Assembly: GCA_001789205.1 (NCBI GenBank)
Contig: MFYT01000018.1
Coordinates: 43,864 to 107,863, forward strand
Length of the DNA: 64,000 bases
Source: Candidatus Raymondbacteria bacterium RIFOXYA2_FULL_49_16
GTDB taxonomy: Bacteria > Fibrobacterota > OXYB2-FULL-49-7 > XYB2-FULL-49-35
Direction of reading: 5' to 3'
Positions 47,554 through 55,921 of this stretch are shown here, piece after piece. Every line of letters begins with the position of its first letter. Within the stretch, counting starts at the first letter, position 1. The translations under genes were made by a program, and so were the position numbers. A model generated the notes under the pieces. That model saw nothing but the letters and a program-made list of their open reading frames with translations. It had not been told where the DNA came from and ran no database searches.

Positions 47554-50322
47554 TTATTTAAATAATGTAATGACTACCCCAGTCGTTACTGCTAAATTAT
47601 AAATAATACTTGTAATCTGCTGCATTTCTCCCAACAAACTCTTCTTCGGTACTTTCGGCGGCACCACGATCGTTGCACCAGGTTCTACGTCAACCCATGA
47701 AAAAACCGTGAAAAAACTAATCGTCTTTGGGGTAACCACCGTACCATCAGCCTTTATCAAATAAATATTATCTTCATCGCCATATTCGTTAATGCCACCT
47801 GCCTTGGCAAGACACTCGCCGATCTCATCATTTTCCTTAGAATACACAACAGTGACTGGCGCAAAAACTTCTCCCATGACCGTGACTGTGTTCAGGTTTT
47901 CGTTCACAGCCAACTCATCGCCATCCTCAACTTCAACATCATACTCACTCTGTGCGAAAGAATTAATATCATCCAATTTGAGGACCACACGGCCCAAAGG
48001 AATCGAGTTTCTCAATTCCTCGAGCATCTGCCTCCGGTTATTGATCAGCACAGCCCTATACGCTTTGTCTTCCTCTGACATGCCGCCGCCCATCTCATTG
48101 AGCATATTGTCTAATTGTCTTTCCAATTGGTCGGCAACCATCTTGATATGCTCTTGCTGCCTTTCGCGAACACGTTTCCGCGTATACACAATCCCTGGTA
48201 AATACGCGTTTTCCCTAAACCCGCCCGCACGGCTGATAACGCTGCTCAACTTCTCGCCTTTTTCCGCCCTGTAGATGCCGGGAAATTTGAACAGTCCGTT
48301 CAGCCGTATGGAAATCATCCTGCCATAATCAATGATCTTTCGTACGTATACATTGTCTTTAGCCTGCAGTTCAAAATGCACATTCTCACCAAAATCTTTC
48401 CCATAATGGAGTTTGAAAACATCCTCCACCTCAACTGAATCGCCATGTATCTTCTGTCGGACAACTTCAATATAAAGTTTGAACGTGCCCTCAGTATAGC
48501 CGCCAGCTTGTTTAATAAGGTCAGAAACGGTCATACCTTTCACAAGCTTATAAATACCGGGCTGTTTAACTTCGCCAATAATCAAAACCGAATCCTTAAA
48601 ATTAAAATTCCATTTTGAAAACACCAGCACCTTATCATTGGGCCCTAAAACAATGTTTTCATCAGATGCATAATCAGCAAGCACAGACTCCATATTGACA
48701 CGTTTTAAAGACGAGCCGCTGAATTCCGGTGAATATTTGAGAACATGGGTCTCTTCCTTGTACGTGTCTTCCTTAAAACCGCCCGCGGCGATTATAGCGT
48801 CGGAAACGCGCATGTTCTCAACATAATGAACGCGTCCGGGCTTGCGCACATTCCCTTCAACAACGATAAAAGAAGTGTCGAGCAACTCCCATTTATTGAA
48901 AATAAAAAGCGCGTCGCGCGGTTTGAGCGTAAAATCGCCCCCTCCGGAATATATGTTTTTAAGCGAAAAGGGGATGTATTCCGCATGGAAATCAGGTTCA
49001 AAAAGCCTCTTTACGACACCGTAATCGAAAAAGGTCTCTGGTTTGTATGATTCAATTGTAGGTAAAATGCCTTTTACTGTAAGGCCGTCACGATACTGAT
49101 ATTTCCCTGGTGCAAGGACATTTCCCGATACGGACACAAAATTGGTCTCCTTTGAAAGTAACGGAAAGACCTTGATTAGGTCACCATCGGATACTTTAAT
49201 TGTCTGTGCATTGTTTTTTTTATCGCCTGGGGCGTACTGGACATTGAGCACAATTTTTTCATTATTGTCCCTGGTGCGCTCAACAACAATACGCTCGCAG
49301 TCGGCAAGGGGCGCCAAACCGCCGGCATAATCCAACATATCCGCCACGGTCTCGTTGTTCCTTGCCTCATATATGGCCGGCCGTTTGACAAAACCAGCCA
49401 CAATCACCTTTTTCTTTAAAACCGGGATAAAGAGCGCGTCGCCACTCACCAATTGCTCGTCGTCTTTTGTGTTTCCTTTGCATAGAATCTCATAGAGGTC
49501 AACCATCCGCCAGGTACGGCCATTTCGTTTTATCTCAATTGACCTGAGACTGCCTATATCGCTGATACCGCCATATGCCATGAGCGCGTTTAGCACTGTT
49601 GTTCCTGAGGGAAGAGAATAGGACCCGGGCTGGCTGGCATCGCCGATAATCATGACACGGATGGATTTCAACTGGCCAAGTGAAATGCGCGCCTGGAGAC
49701 CGGAAATATTTTCAAGGGAGGATTTAATCGCCTCCTGGGCCTTTGCGAAGGTCAATCCTGCTACGCGGATGGGCGCAAGGGGCGGATAATTGAAATATCC
49801 GTCCTTGTCAACAAATACGCTTCGTGTGGCGGTCTCACGCCCCCAGGTATACACTACGATCTCATCACTTACGCCTAAGACGTATTGCTCCACTGGAGGA
49901 ACAGACGCATCACCCTGGGCCATGCCTTCTTTTCTTAAAAGGTCGCTTCCAAACATGGGAAGGCCCAGATCTTCTGGTGTGGCTTTTATCAATGACTGGT
50001 AGATTTCTTCAAGACCTGGATTTTTAATTTTTTGTATTGCCGCTGTATTCTTAACCAAGGAATCTGTAATGGTATCATTGCCGCTGGTAATGGCCATTGT
50101 CCGGGGTGTATCAGATTTAGCTGTTTTGCCTTCGTCAATTCGCGTCTTTAGCACATCTTGTCCCTGCTGCATCATTTCCGGGGAAATTTGTATTTCACCG
50201 GATTTGATTTTCTCAATAATTTGTTGTTTGCCCTGGTCATCCAATTGGCCAAACAATGGAACAAACCACATACCTACAAAAAAATAGAAGCAAAGAACAG
50301 GTGCAAAAATATTTTTTTTCAT
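47554..50322 (-). CDS. SLBB-domain polysaccharide export protein (Wza-like)
   Basis: A large 922-residue protein with a signal peptide (MKKNIFAPVLCFYFFVGMWF). An N-terminal charged coil is followed by a polysaccharide-export domain (around VEQYVLGVSDEIVVYTWGRE) and a string of about six or more SLBB domains with the repeating YxxxxTVxDxIxxAGG pattern (for instance MRVSDAIIAAGG, MTVSDLIKQAGG, EKLSSVISRAGG). It ends in a hydrophobic helix (IIYNLAVTTGVVITLFK) that may cross the outer membrane. It is longer than Wza (about 380). Start chosen at 50322 for the signal peptide; there is no good ribosome site. Confidence 0.88.
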   Translation of the reverse strand: MKKNIFAPVLCFYFFVGMWFVPLFGQLDDQGKQQIIEKIKSGEIQISPEMMQQGQDVLKTRIDEGKTAKSDTPRTMAITSGNDTITDSLVKNTAAIQKIKNPGLEEIYQSLIKATPEDLGLPMFGSDLLRKEGMAQGDASVPPVEQYVLGVSDEIVVYTWGRETATRSVFVDKDGYFNYPPLAPIRVAGLTFAKAQEAIKSSLENISGLQARISLGQLKSIRVMIIGDASQPGSYSLPSGTTVLNALMAYGGISDIGSLRSIEIKRNGRTWRMVDLYEILCKGNTKDDEQLVSGDALFIPVLKKKVIVAGFVKRPAIYEARNNETVADMLDYAGGLAPLADCERIVVERTRDNNEKIVLNVQYAPGDKKNNAQTIKVSDGDLIKVFPLLSKETNFVSVSGNVLAPGKYQYRDGLTVKGILPTIESYKPETFFDYGVVKRLFEPDFHAEYIPFSLKNIYSGGGDFTLKPRDALFIFNKWELLDTSFIVVEGNVRKPGRVHYVENMRVSDAIIAAGGFKEDTYKEETHVLKYSPEFSGSSLKRVNMESVLADYASDENIVLGPNDKVLVFSKWNFNFKDSVLIIGEVKQPGIYKLVKGMTVSDLIKQAGGYTEGTFKLYIEVVRQKIHGDSVEVEDVFKLHYGKDFGENVHFELQAKDNVYVRKIIDYGRMISIRLNGLFKFPGIYRAEKGEKLSSVISRAGGFRENAYLPGIVYTRKRVRERQQEHIKMVADQLERQLDNMLNEMGGGMSEEDKAYRAVLINNRRQMLEELRNSIPLGRVVLKLDDINSFAQSEYDVEVEDGDELAVNENLNTVTVMGEVFAPVTVVYSKENDEIGECLAKAGGINEYGDEDNIYLIKADGTVVTPKTISFFTVFSWVDVEPGATIVVPPKVPKKSLLGEMQQITSIIYNLAVTTGVVITLFK

Positions 50323-50547
50323 ATATATCTGAAAAATTAAAGCAATTCTTGAACCAAAACAAAATAGAAAGTTAGGACAATAAAAATCAAGCTCATGCAG
50401 GGAAACCGTGATAAAGGACTTGTTTAATTTCCGGCATTTTTTTCCTTGTAACTCACTCATTAGAAACAAGTTAAGCCCTTAACAACATTCTCCGTTTCCC
50501 TGGGAATGGAGAGAAGTGTATATTTAATTGGTAAATTTAACTATTGC

Positions 50548-50573
50548 GCTGACTTCGACTCCGCTCAGTCAGC
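50548..50573. repeat. Hairpin of the conserved-loop repeat family (copy 3)
   Basis: GCTGACT (50548-50554) and AGTCAGC (50567-50573) form a perfect 7-bp stem around a 12-base loop TCGACTCCGCTC, one base different from copy 1. Confidence 0.65.
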
Positions 50574-50589
50574 ACATCGCAGGCAGCGC

Positions 50590-50621
50590 ATCGTACGTTG
50601 AGCGTAGTCGAAACGTACGAT
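50590..50621. repeat. Hairpin of the conserved-loop repeat family (copy 4)
   Basis: ATCGTACGTT (50590-50599) and AACGTACGAT (50612-50621) form a perfect 10-bp stem around the 12-base loop GAGCGTAGTCGA, identical to copy 1 read on the other strand. Stem differs from all other copies. Confidence 0.7.
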
Positions 50622-50676
50622 AAAAATATTGGGGATGAATAATTACAATAAATTTAACGAGTGTAAAAGGGCGCAC

Positions 50677-51726
50677 ATGAAAAAAGCTTTTATTACCGGC
50701 ATAACTGGCCAGGACGGGTCGTACCTTGCGGAACTTCTTCTTAAAAAAGGATATGAGATAACAGGCCTGGTTCGCAGAAGCGCCACCTTTAACAGGGGCA
50801 GGATTGAACACCTCTATCCCCAATACCGCGAAAACGGCCGGCTGCAGCTTTTGTACGGCGACCTGAGCGACTCAAGCAGCATGAAAAGGATCATTGAGAA
50901 AACCCAACCCGATGAAATATACAACCTTGCCGCCCAGTCCCATGTAAAAATTTCCTTTGAAGTGCCTGAATACACGGCTGATGTTGACGCCATTGGCGTT
51001 ATCAGACTGCTCGACGCCATCCGCGAAACCAATAAAAAGACCAAATTCTACCAGGCCTCGACAAGCGAACTCTACGGCAAGGTCATTGAAATTCCCCAGA
51101 GTGAAAAAACCCCCTTCTATCCCCGCTCCCCCTATTCTGTGGCAAAATTGTACGGCTATTGGATAGTAAAAAATTACCGCGAAGCATACAACATGTTCGC
51201 CTGCAATGGCATACTTTTCAACCATGAATCTCCCCGGCGCGGCGAGAATTTCGTGACCCGGAAAATTACCCTGGGCGCGGCAAAGATCAAGTTGGGCCTT
51301 ATGAAAACATTGCGCCTGGGAAACCTGGGCGCAAAACGCGACTGGGGCTTTGCCGGTGACTATGTGGAAGCCATGTGGCTCATGCTGCAGAGAAAAAACC
51401 CGCAGGACTATGTCATTGCGACCGGAAAGACCCATACAGTCAGGAAATTCGCGGAACTGGCCTTCAGGGCGCTCGGTTATTCCCTTGTATGGAAAGGCGC
51501 TGGCGTACAAGAAAAAGGCGTGGACAAAAAAACCAACAAAGTCCTTGTTGAAGTTGACCCGAAATATTTCAGGCCCGCTGAGGTTGATCTGCTTATCGGC
51601 GATCCCACAAAAGCGAAAAAAGAGCTGGGCTGGAAACCAACTGTTGGCATTGAAGAATTGGTCACCATGATGGTAACATCAGACTACGATCTTCTAAAGA
51701 AGGGCCTTGTACCGTCAGGCATCTGA
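50677..51726 (+). CDS. gmd: GDP-mannose 4,6-dehydratase
   Basis: Gmd converts GDP-mannose to GDP-4-keto-6-deoxymannose, the branch point to fucose, rhamnose and perosamine. The 349 residues have the Rossmann loop [15 protein letters not shown], the [10 protein letters not shown] catalytic tyrosine/lysine motif, [17 protein letters not shown] and [17 protein letters not shown]. The ATG at 50677 follows AAGGGC. It runs opposite to the main operon and ends at the stop of the NusG-like gene. No fcl, rmd or perosamine gene is in the window, so the final sugar is unknown. Confidence 0.95.
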   Translation: MKKAFITGITGQDGSYLAELLLKKGYEITGLVRRSATFNRGRIEHLYPQYRENGRLQLLYGDLSDSSSMKRIIEKTQPDEIYNLAAQSHVKISFEVPEYTADVDAIGVIRLLDAIRETNKKTKFYQASTSELYGKVIEIPQSEKTPFYPRSPYSVAKLYGYWIVKNYREAYNMFACNGILFNHESPRRGENFVTRKITLGAAKIKLGLMKTLRLGNLGAKRDWGFAGDYVEAMWLMLQRKNPQDYVIATGKTHTVRKFAELAFRALGYSLVWKGAGVQEKGVDKKTNKVLVEVDPKYFRPAEVDLLIGDPTKAKKELGWKPTVGIEELVTMMVTSDYDLLKKGLVPSGI

Positions 51727-52272
51727 TCAGCGGATTTTTTCCACTTCCATTTCTTCGATCCTGATTGAGACAGCCTGGCCGAACATTTCTATTCCCACCT
51801 GCAAGCGCGTCTCTTTTTCCTGGCTTATCACAACCCCTTCAATGCCTGAAAACGGGCCATGCGCCACACGCACGCGCGCGCCAGGCGCAGGCCGTGCGTG
51901 CAGGCGGACATCCGCTCCCTGATTCAAAATGCGCTGGATCTGAAGCAACTCAGCGACAAAGAGCCGCTGGTTTTTTACCGGAAGCACGCGCGCGATGTTT
52001 TGTATGGTCAGAACGTCCTTGGCCGCGCCTGCAAACGCGATATATCCGGGAAAAAGAGGAACAATGGTCTTGCGGAGCTTGTGGTTGTCTTTTCTACGGA
52101 CTTTCTTTTCGAACAAGGGAAGATAATACCCCATGCCCTGCGCGCAAAATTCCGTTGCCACCGCTTTTTCGCAGCGTGAAAGAAGGCAGGCCACCATCCA
52201 GATGCCCATATCCGCCTCAAGCGGCCGCTCCTCAGGAAAACGGCTTGGCGGATTGTCCTGCTGCCGGTACAT
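51727..52272 (-). CDS. Specialised NusG paralogue (RfaH/UpxY/LoaP type)
   Basis: A 181-residue protein with an NGN domain (about 22-120: WMVACLLSRCEKAVATEF, YYLPLFEKK, PLFPGYIAF) and a KOW-type domain at the end (ARVRVAHGPFSGIEGVVISQ). True NusG genes sit by secE and ribosomal genes; this one is beside a polysaccharide locus, as RfaH, UpxY and LoaP often are. It could keep RNA polymerase on the 25-kb EPS operon. It is 2 bases after pheA. Confidence 0.82.
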   Translation of the reverse strand: MYRQQDNPPSRFPEERPLEADMGIWMVACLLSRCEKAVATEFCAQGMGYYLPLFEKKVRRKDNHKLRKTIVPLFPGYIAFAGAAKDVLTIQNIARVLPVKNQRLFVAELLQIQRILNQGADVRLHARPAPGARVRVAHGPFSGIEGVVISQEKETRLQVGIEMFGQAVSIRIEEMEVEKIR

Positions 52273-52274
52273 GG

Positions 52275-53102
52275 CTAGAAACGTTCTTTTCCCACAGGGT
52301 AAGAACCAAGCACCTTCAGGTATTGGGTGATCTCTTTCAGGTGGTCAATGGCTTTTTGGGCCGCAGTCTGCCCCATATGGCCGGCAAAATCGAGGTAGAA
52401 AATATATTGCCATGGATTGCCTGGAATGGGCCGCGACTCAATCTTGAAAAGGTCGATGTCCCGGATCGCAAAGACACTCAGGCTTTTGTAGAGTGCGCCG
52501 GGAATATTTTTAAGCGCGAAAACAACCGATGTTTTACAGGCGCCTTTTGGAACAAGGGGTTTTTTCGCCAAAAGGACAAAGCGGGTGAAATTCTTCTCGT
52601 TGTCCTCGATATTTCGTTTCAGGATCTTCATGCCATAGTCTTCCGCTGCCCGGGAACCGGCAATTGCGGCGCTGTCGTATGCGCGGGAATCCCTGACAAA
52701 CCGGACCGAGCCAGCGGTATCGTAATAGGGGCGCTGTTCAATGGCGCCCAGCGTCTTTATAAACGCCTGGCACTGGGCCAGGGCGGCTGGATGGGAATAG
52801 ATGTTCCTGATGTCTTTTATCCTTGTCCGGTGATTGGCGATAAGATTGTGGCTTATCCGCAATTTGATTTCGCCGACAATGGAAAGCGGGTATTTCAGGA
52901 GCAGATCGTAGTTTTGGTGGATGCTGCCCGCAAGCGAATTCTCGACAGGGATGATCCCGCAATCAACCCGTCCTTTTTGTATGGCGTTAAAAACCTTCTC
53001 AAAATCCGCGAACGCGACTGTCCGGACCTGTGCGGAAAAATACTTCACTGCCGCGAGTTCGCTGAACGCGCCGTTTTCTCCCTGAAATGCGACTGTCTTC
53101 AT
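52275..53102 (-). CDS. pheA: Prephenate dehydratase
   Basis: Converts prephenate to phenylpyruvate for phenylalanine. The 275 residues have VAFQGENGAFSELAA, DCGIIPVENSLAGSIHQNYDLL, the catalytic TRF in EKNFTRFVLL (residues 173-175) and a C-terminal ACT domain (from about 190) with the ESRP phenylalanine-binding motif. No chorismate mutase domain is fused. It is 18 bases after the lipoprotein gene. Confidence 0.94.
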   Translation of the reverse strand: MKTVAFQGENGAFSELAAVKYFSAQVRTVAFADFEKVFNAIQKGRVDCGIIPVENSLAGSIHQNYDLLLKYPLSIVGEIKLRISHNLIANHRTRIKDIRNIYSHPAALAQCQAFIKTLGAIEQRPYYDTAGSVRFVRDSRAYDSAAIAGSRAAEDYGMKILKRNIEDNEKNFTRFVLLAKKPLVPKGACKTSVVFALKNIPGALYKSLSVFAIRDIDLFKIESRPIPGNPWQYIFYLDFAGHMGQTAAQKAIDHLKEITQYLKVLGSYPVGKERF

Positions 53103-53120
53103 GGTTGGTCTCCCTGCCTG

Positions 53121-53648
53121 TCATTCAAAATAGAGCCGTTTGGCCAGTACAAACCGCGCGCTGTAATAGGGGTCGTCAAAGGGCGTCACCGTGACTCCCT
53201 GGGTAAGGCTGGCATGGGCGAATTTGCCGTCGCCGATATAGAGTCCCACATGATCTATGGAAAACCCGTTGATTTTAAAAAATACCAAGTCGCCCATCCG
53301 CAGGTCTTCGGGCCTGACCCGTTTGCCATATCCGGCCTGTTCCTTGGAACTGTGCGGCAAGTCAATGCGTTCCGCGTCCCAATAGACCTTTTTGACAAAA
53401 CCCGAGCAATCCATGCCCGTCATACTCATGCCGCCCCATTTGTAGGGAATGTTCTTGAGCGGCTGGATTGCGCGCATCATGCGTTCCTGGTTGACATCCA
53501 CAAAACAAGAGAACGTGGCTGCCTGGGGCCGCGTTGCGCTGTCAGGGTTTCTGCTGAACCGGTTGGTGGAAGAACAGGAAAGGAGGCCAGCGACAACAAA
53601 TACGGCCGCTGTCCAAACCAGGGAAAAGATAAGAAATTCTTTTTTCAT
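53121..53648 (-). CDS. NlpC/P60 lipoprotein, cell-wall endopeptidase
   Basis: A 175-residue lipoprotein. The signal ends with lipobox LLSC, cysteine at residue 25. The NlpC/P60 domain starts near 55; the catalytic cysteine is in MTGMDCSGFVKK (residue 81) and the histidine in SIDHVGLYIGDG. It likely cuts peptide stems of peptidoglycan. First gene of a short run with pheA and the nusG-like gene. Confidence 0.92.
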   Translation of the reverse strand: MKKEFLIFSLVWTAAVFVVAGLLSCSSTNRFSRNPDSATRPQAATFSCFVDVNQERMMRAIQPLKNIPYKWGGMSMTGMDCSGFVKKVYWDAERIDLPHSSKEQAGYGKRVRPEDLRMGDLVFFKINGFSIDHVGLYIGDGKFAHASLTQGVTVTPFDDPYYSARFVLAKRLYFE

Positions 53649-53721
53649 GCGATATGCGACAATAAATATTTAGATATTTGGCCCTCTATTGCAAGGAAAA
53701 TGGCTTAAACGTACCAGAATG

Positions 53722-53751
53722 TTGACTTCGCCGCGCCCGAACATGTATTTT
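53722..53751 (+). promoter_or_regulatory. Candidate promoter of rpsT
   Basis: TTGACT (53722-53727), 18 bases, TATTTT (53746-53751). Transcription would start near 53758, giving a leader of about 18 bases before the TTG start. Confidence 0.45.
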
Positions 53752-53775
53752 AATTCGCTAAAAAAGGAGATTATT

Positions 53776-54030
53776 TTGGCCCACCACAAATCATGCCTCA
53801 AGCGTATAAAAACCAACGAAAAGGCGCGGGTCCGCAACCTTGCGGCAAAAAGCGCCGTGCGTACCATGCTGAAAAAGGTCCTTCAGGCCGGTAAAGACGA
53901 GGCCGCAACCGTATCCAAGGACCTGCTTGCCCTGGTCGACCGTACCGCGCGCAAAGGCATCATGCATAAAAACAAAGCTTCACGGATAAAGTCAAGGATA
54001 CAGAAGCGGCTCGCTCCGGCAAAAGCATAA
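53776..54030 (+). CDS. rpsT: 30S ribosomal protein S20, with UUG start
   Basis: S20 binds the 5' domain of 16S rRNA. The 84-residue protein begins (M)AHHKSCLKRIKTNEKARVRN, the normal N-terminus of the family, which puts the start at a TTG at 53776 with GGAG six bases upstream. The upstream ATG would add 29 foreign residues. The E. coli gene also starts with UUG, where the weak start takes part in autoregulation. Confidence 0.92.
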   Translation: MAHHKSCLKRIKTNEKARVRNLAAKSAVRTMLKKVLQAGKDEAATVSKDLLALVDRTARKGIMHKNKASRIKSRIQKRLAPAKA

Positions 54031-54081
54031 CCGTCCGTTCCTGAATTCTATTATATTTCCCCTGCACCAATAAAGGCTGGT

Positions 54082-55335
54082 ATGTCTATGGTTCAAAATC
54101 CGTTTTACTATAAAACCAGGACACTGTATTGTGAAAACATGCCGGTCCGGACGCTGGTAAAAAAATACGGCACCCCTCTGTATATATACAGCAGGCAGGC
54201 GTTTCTCCAGCGCTATGCCGAGGTTGCGGGAGGGCTGAAGGAGTTCAATCCCCTGATCTGCTTCTCGGTCAAGTCGAATGCCAACATTGCCATCTTAAAA
54301 ATGCTGGGGCGAGCCGGAGCTGGCGCTGATATTGTATCGGGTGGAGAGCTTTTCCGTTGCCTCAAGGCGGGCATTCCCCCTTCACGCATCGTATACGCGG
54401 GCGTGGGAAAGACCACTGCTGAAATCCGTTTTGCCCTGAAGAGCGGCATCAGGCTCTTCAATGTTGAGTCTCTGCCCGAACTCCACGCCATCAACGCCGT
54501 GGCACGCGGCATGGGAACAATTGCGCGCATCGGTTTCAGGCTCAATCCCGATGTTGACGCAAAGACCCACGCGCTCACCACGACCGGCAAAAAGGAAAAC
54601 AAGTTCGGTCTTCCCATTGCGCACGCTCTCGACTATTACCGCGAGGCAGGCCGCCTTGCGCACGTGCGGGCCGTGGGCATTGACATGCACCTTGGCTCCC
54701 CCATTTTCTCGCTGCAGCCCTATACCACGGCGCTCCGCAAGCTTCTTGCCGTTTTGGACACGCTGGCCACGCACAACATTACTCTCGAGGAACTGGATAT
54801 TGGCGGGGGCCTGGGAATAACCTACGCGAATGAAAAGCCCTTTACAGTCGCGGCCTTTGCCAGGGCAATCCGCCCCTTTGTGCGGCGCTCAGGACTGCGT
54901 CTTATCGTGGAACCAGGCCGCTATATCTGCGGCAATTCGGGTATCCTGGCAACCAGCGTAACATACGTAAAAAAAACCCCGGTAAAGAATTTCATCATCA
55001 CCGACTCGGGCATGAACGACCTTATCAGGCCGCCGCTCTATGGCAGTTATCACCGGATAGAACCAGTGCAAAAGCGGGGGCAACGCACAATGACGGCCGA
55101 TATAGTTGGACCCATCTGCGAATCCTCTGATTTCATGGGAAAAGACCGGAAAATTGAGGAGCCCGGAGCAGGCGACTGTCTTGCGGTCATGAGCGCGGGC
55201 GCCTACGGGTTTTCCATGTCCTCCAATTATAATTCCCGGCCGCGCGCCTGCGAAGTCCTTGTGTCGGTCAACAACGCATCGGTCATCCGCCGCCGGGAAA
55301 CCTATGACGACCTGGTCCGCGCGGAGGTACGCTGA
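54082..55335 (+). CDS. lysA: Diaminopimelate decarboxylase
   Basis: LysA, the last step of lysine synthesis, is a PLP enzyme. The 417 residues have the PLP lysine in ICFSVKSNAN (residue 64), the EALAD-type segments FNVESLPELHAIN and RIGFRLNPDVDAKTH, ELDIGGGLGI and EPGRYICGNSG, and CESSDFMGKDR with the substrate cysteine. Length is normal. The neighbours are of other kinds. Confidence 0.95.
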   Translation: MSMVQNPFYYKTRTLYCENMPVRTLVKKYGTPLYIYSRQAFLQRYAEVAGGLKEFNPLICFSVKSNANIAILKMLGRAGAGADIVSGGELFRCLKAGIPPSRIVYAGVGKTTAEIRFALKSGIRLFNVESLPELHAINAVARGMGTIARIGFRLNPDVDAKTHALTTTGKKENKFGLPIAHALDYYREAGRLAHVRAVGIDMHLGSPIFSLQPYTTALRKLLAVLDTLATHNITLEELDIGGGLGITYANEKPFTVAAFARAIRPFVRRSGLRLIVEPGRYICGNSGILATSVTYVKKTPVKNFIITDSGMNDLIRPPLYGSYHRIEPVQKRGQRTMTADIVGPICESSDFMGKDRKIEEPGAGDCLAVMSAGAYGFSMSSNYNSRPRACEVLVSVNNASVIRRRETYDDLVRAEVR

Positions 55336-55375
55336 AAAAACGGGTTTCACGACCGGAAAGGGATAGCGGTTCCCG

Positions 55376-55906
55376 GTGAAATATTCGATACGAAATCTCC
55401 GGATACTCCCGGCCCTGGTCTTGTCCCTCATTCTCGTCCTGGCGGCCATGCACCTCTTCTTTTCCCCGGATGCCGACCCCGACCGGGTCTTCAGGCAGGA
55501 AAGGGAGGCGCAAAAGCTGCCTGCCATGTTCCGGGAGTTTGAGGCGCGGATATACGACCCTTCAGCCGCAGACATCAATACCCTGCGCCAGACCGCCTTT
55601 GAGATAAAACCGAATGAGAAGGAGCAGACCGTGGTCTGCAAGGTGTCCTTTACCCTTGCAAGAAAGGACACCACCCAGCTCACGTTCTCCTGGTTCCATG
55701 AGGATGAATATGTGTTTTCAGAAACAGCGCGGATACACCGCCACGAACAGGCCTGCTCGAGCTCAATCGCCATCCCGCGAAACAGAAGCGGCGCATGGTC
55801 AGTGGACATTGTCTTGCCCGACAGTTCCATCATCGAGACAATAAGTTTTTCCGTTGCGGCGAAAGTTATGCCGCGGCATTTTAAAAGCCTCAGAAACAAA
55901 TCTTAA
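55376..55906 (+). CDS. Membrane-anchored protein, DUF2914-like
   Basis: A 176-residue protein starting at GTG (55376) with one N-terminal helix (LPALVLSLILVLAAMHLFF). The rest is a beta-rich domain with VVCKVSFTL, SWFHEDEYVF and GAWSVDIVLPDSSIIETISFSV, reminiscent of DUF2914. Function not known. It precedes the FecR-domain gene by 15 bases. Confidence 0.65.
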   Translation: MKYSIRNLRILPALVLSLILVLAAMHLFFSPDADPDRVFRQEREAQKLPAMFREFEARIYDPSAADINTLRQTAFEIKPNEKEQTVVCKVSFTLARKDTTQLTFSWFHEDEYVFSETARIHRHEQACSSSIAIPRNRSGAWSVDIVLPDSSIIETISFSVAAKVMPRHFKSLRNKS

Positions 55907-55921
55907 CAAGGGGCGTTTCCC

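Larger units (their letters stand above)
50323..50676. other. Divergent intergenic region between the export gene and gmd
   Basis: 354 bases that must hold the promoters of the export gene/EPS operon (minus) and gmd (plus). It holds two copies of the conserved-loop hairpin family (50548-50573 and 50590-50621). A leader for a NusG-type regulator would be expected on the minus side, but no ops-like element is seen. Confidence 0.55.

Noticed and set aside
51765-53708. Open plus-strand frame of 647 codons opposite nusG-like, pheA and the NlpC lipoprotein
   Set aside because: It is an antisense shadow; the three minus-strand genes have clear family motifs and ribosome sites, and the long frame matches none.
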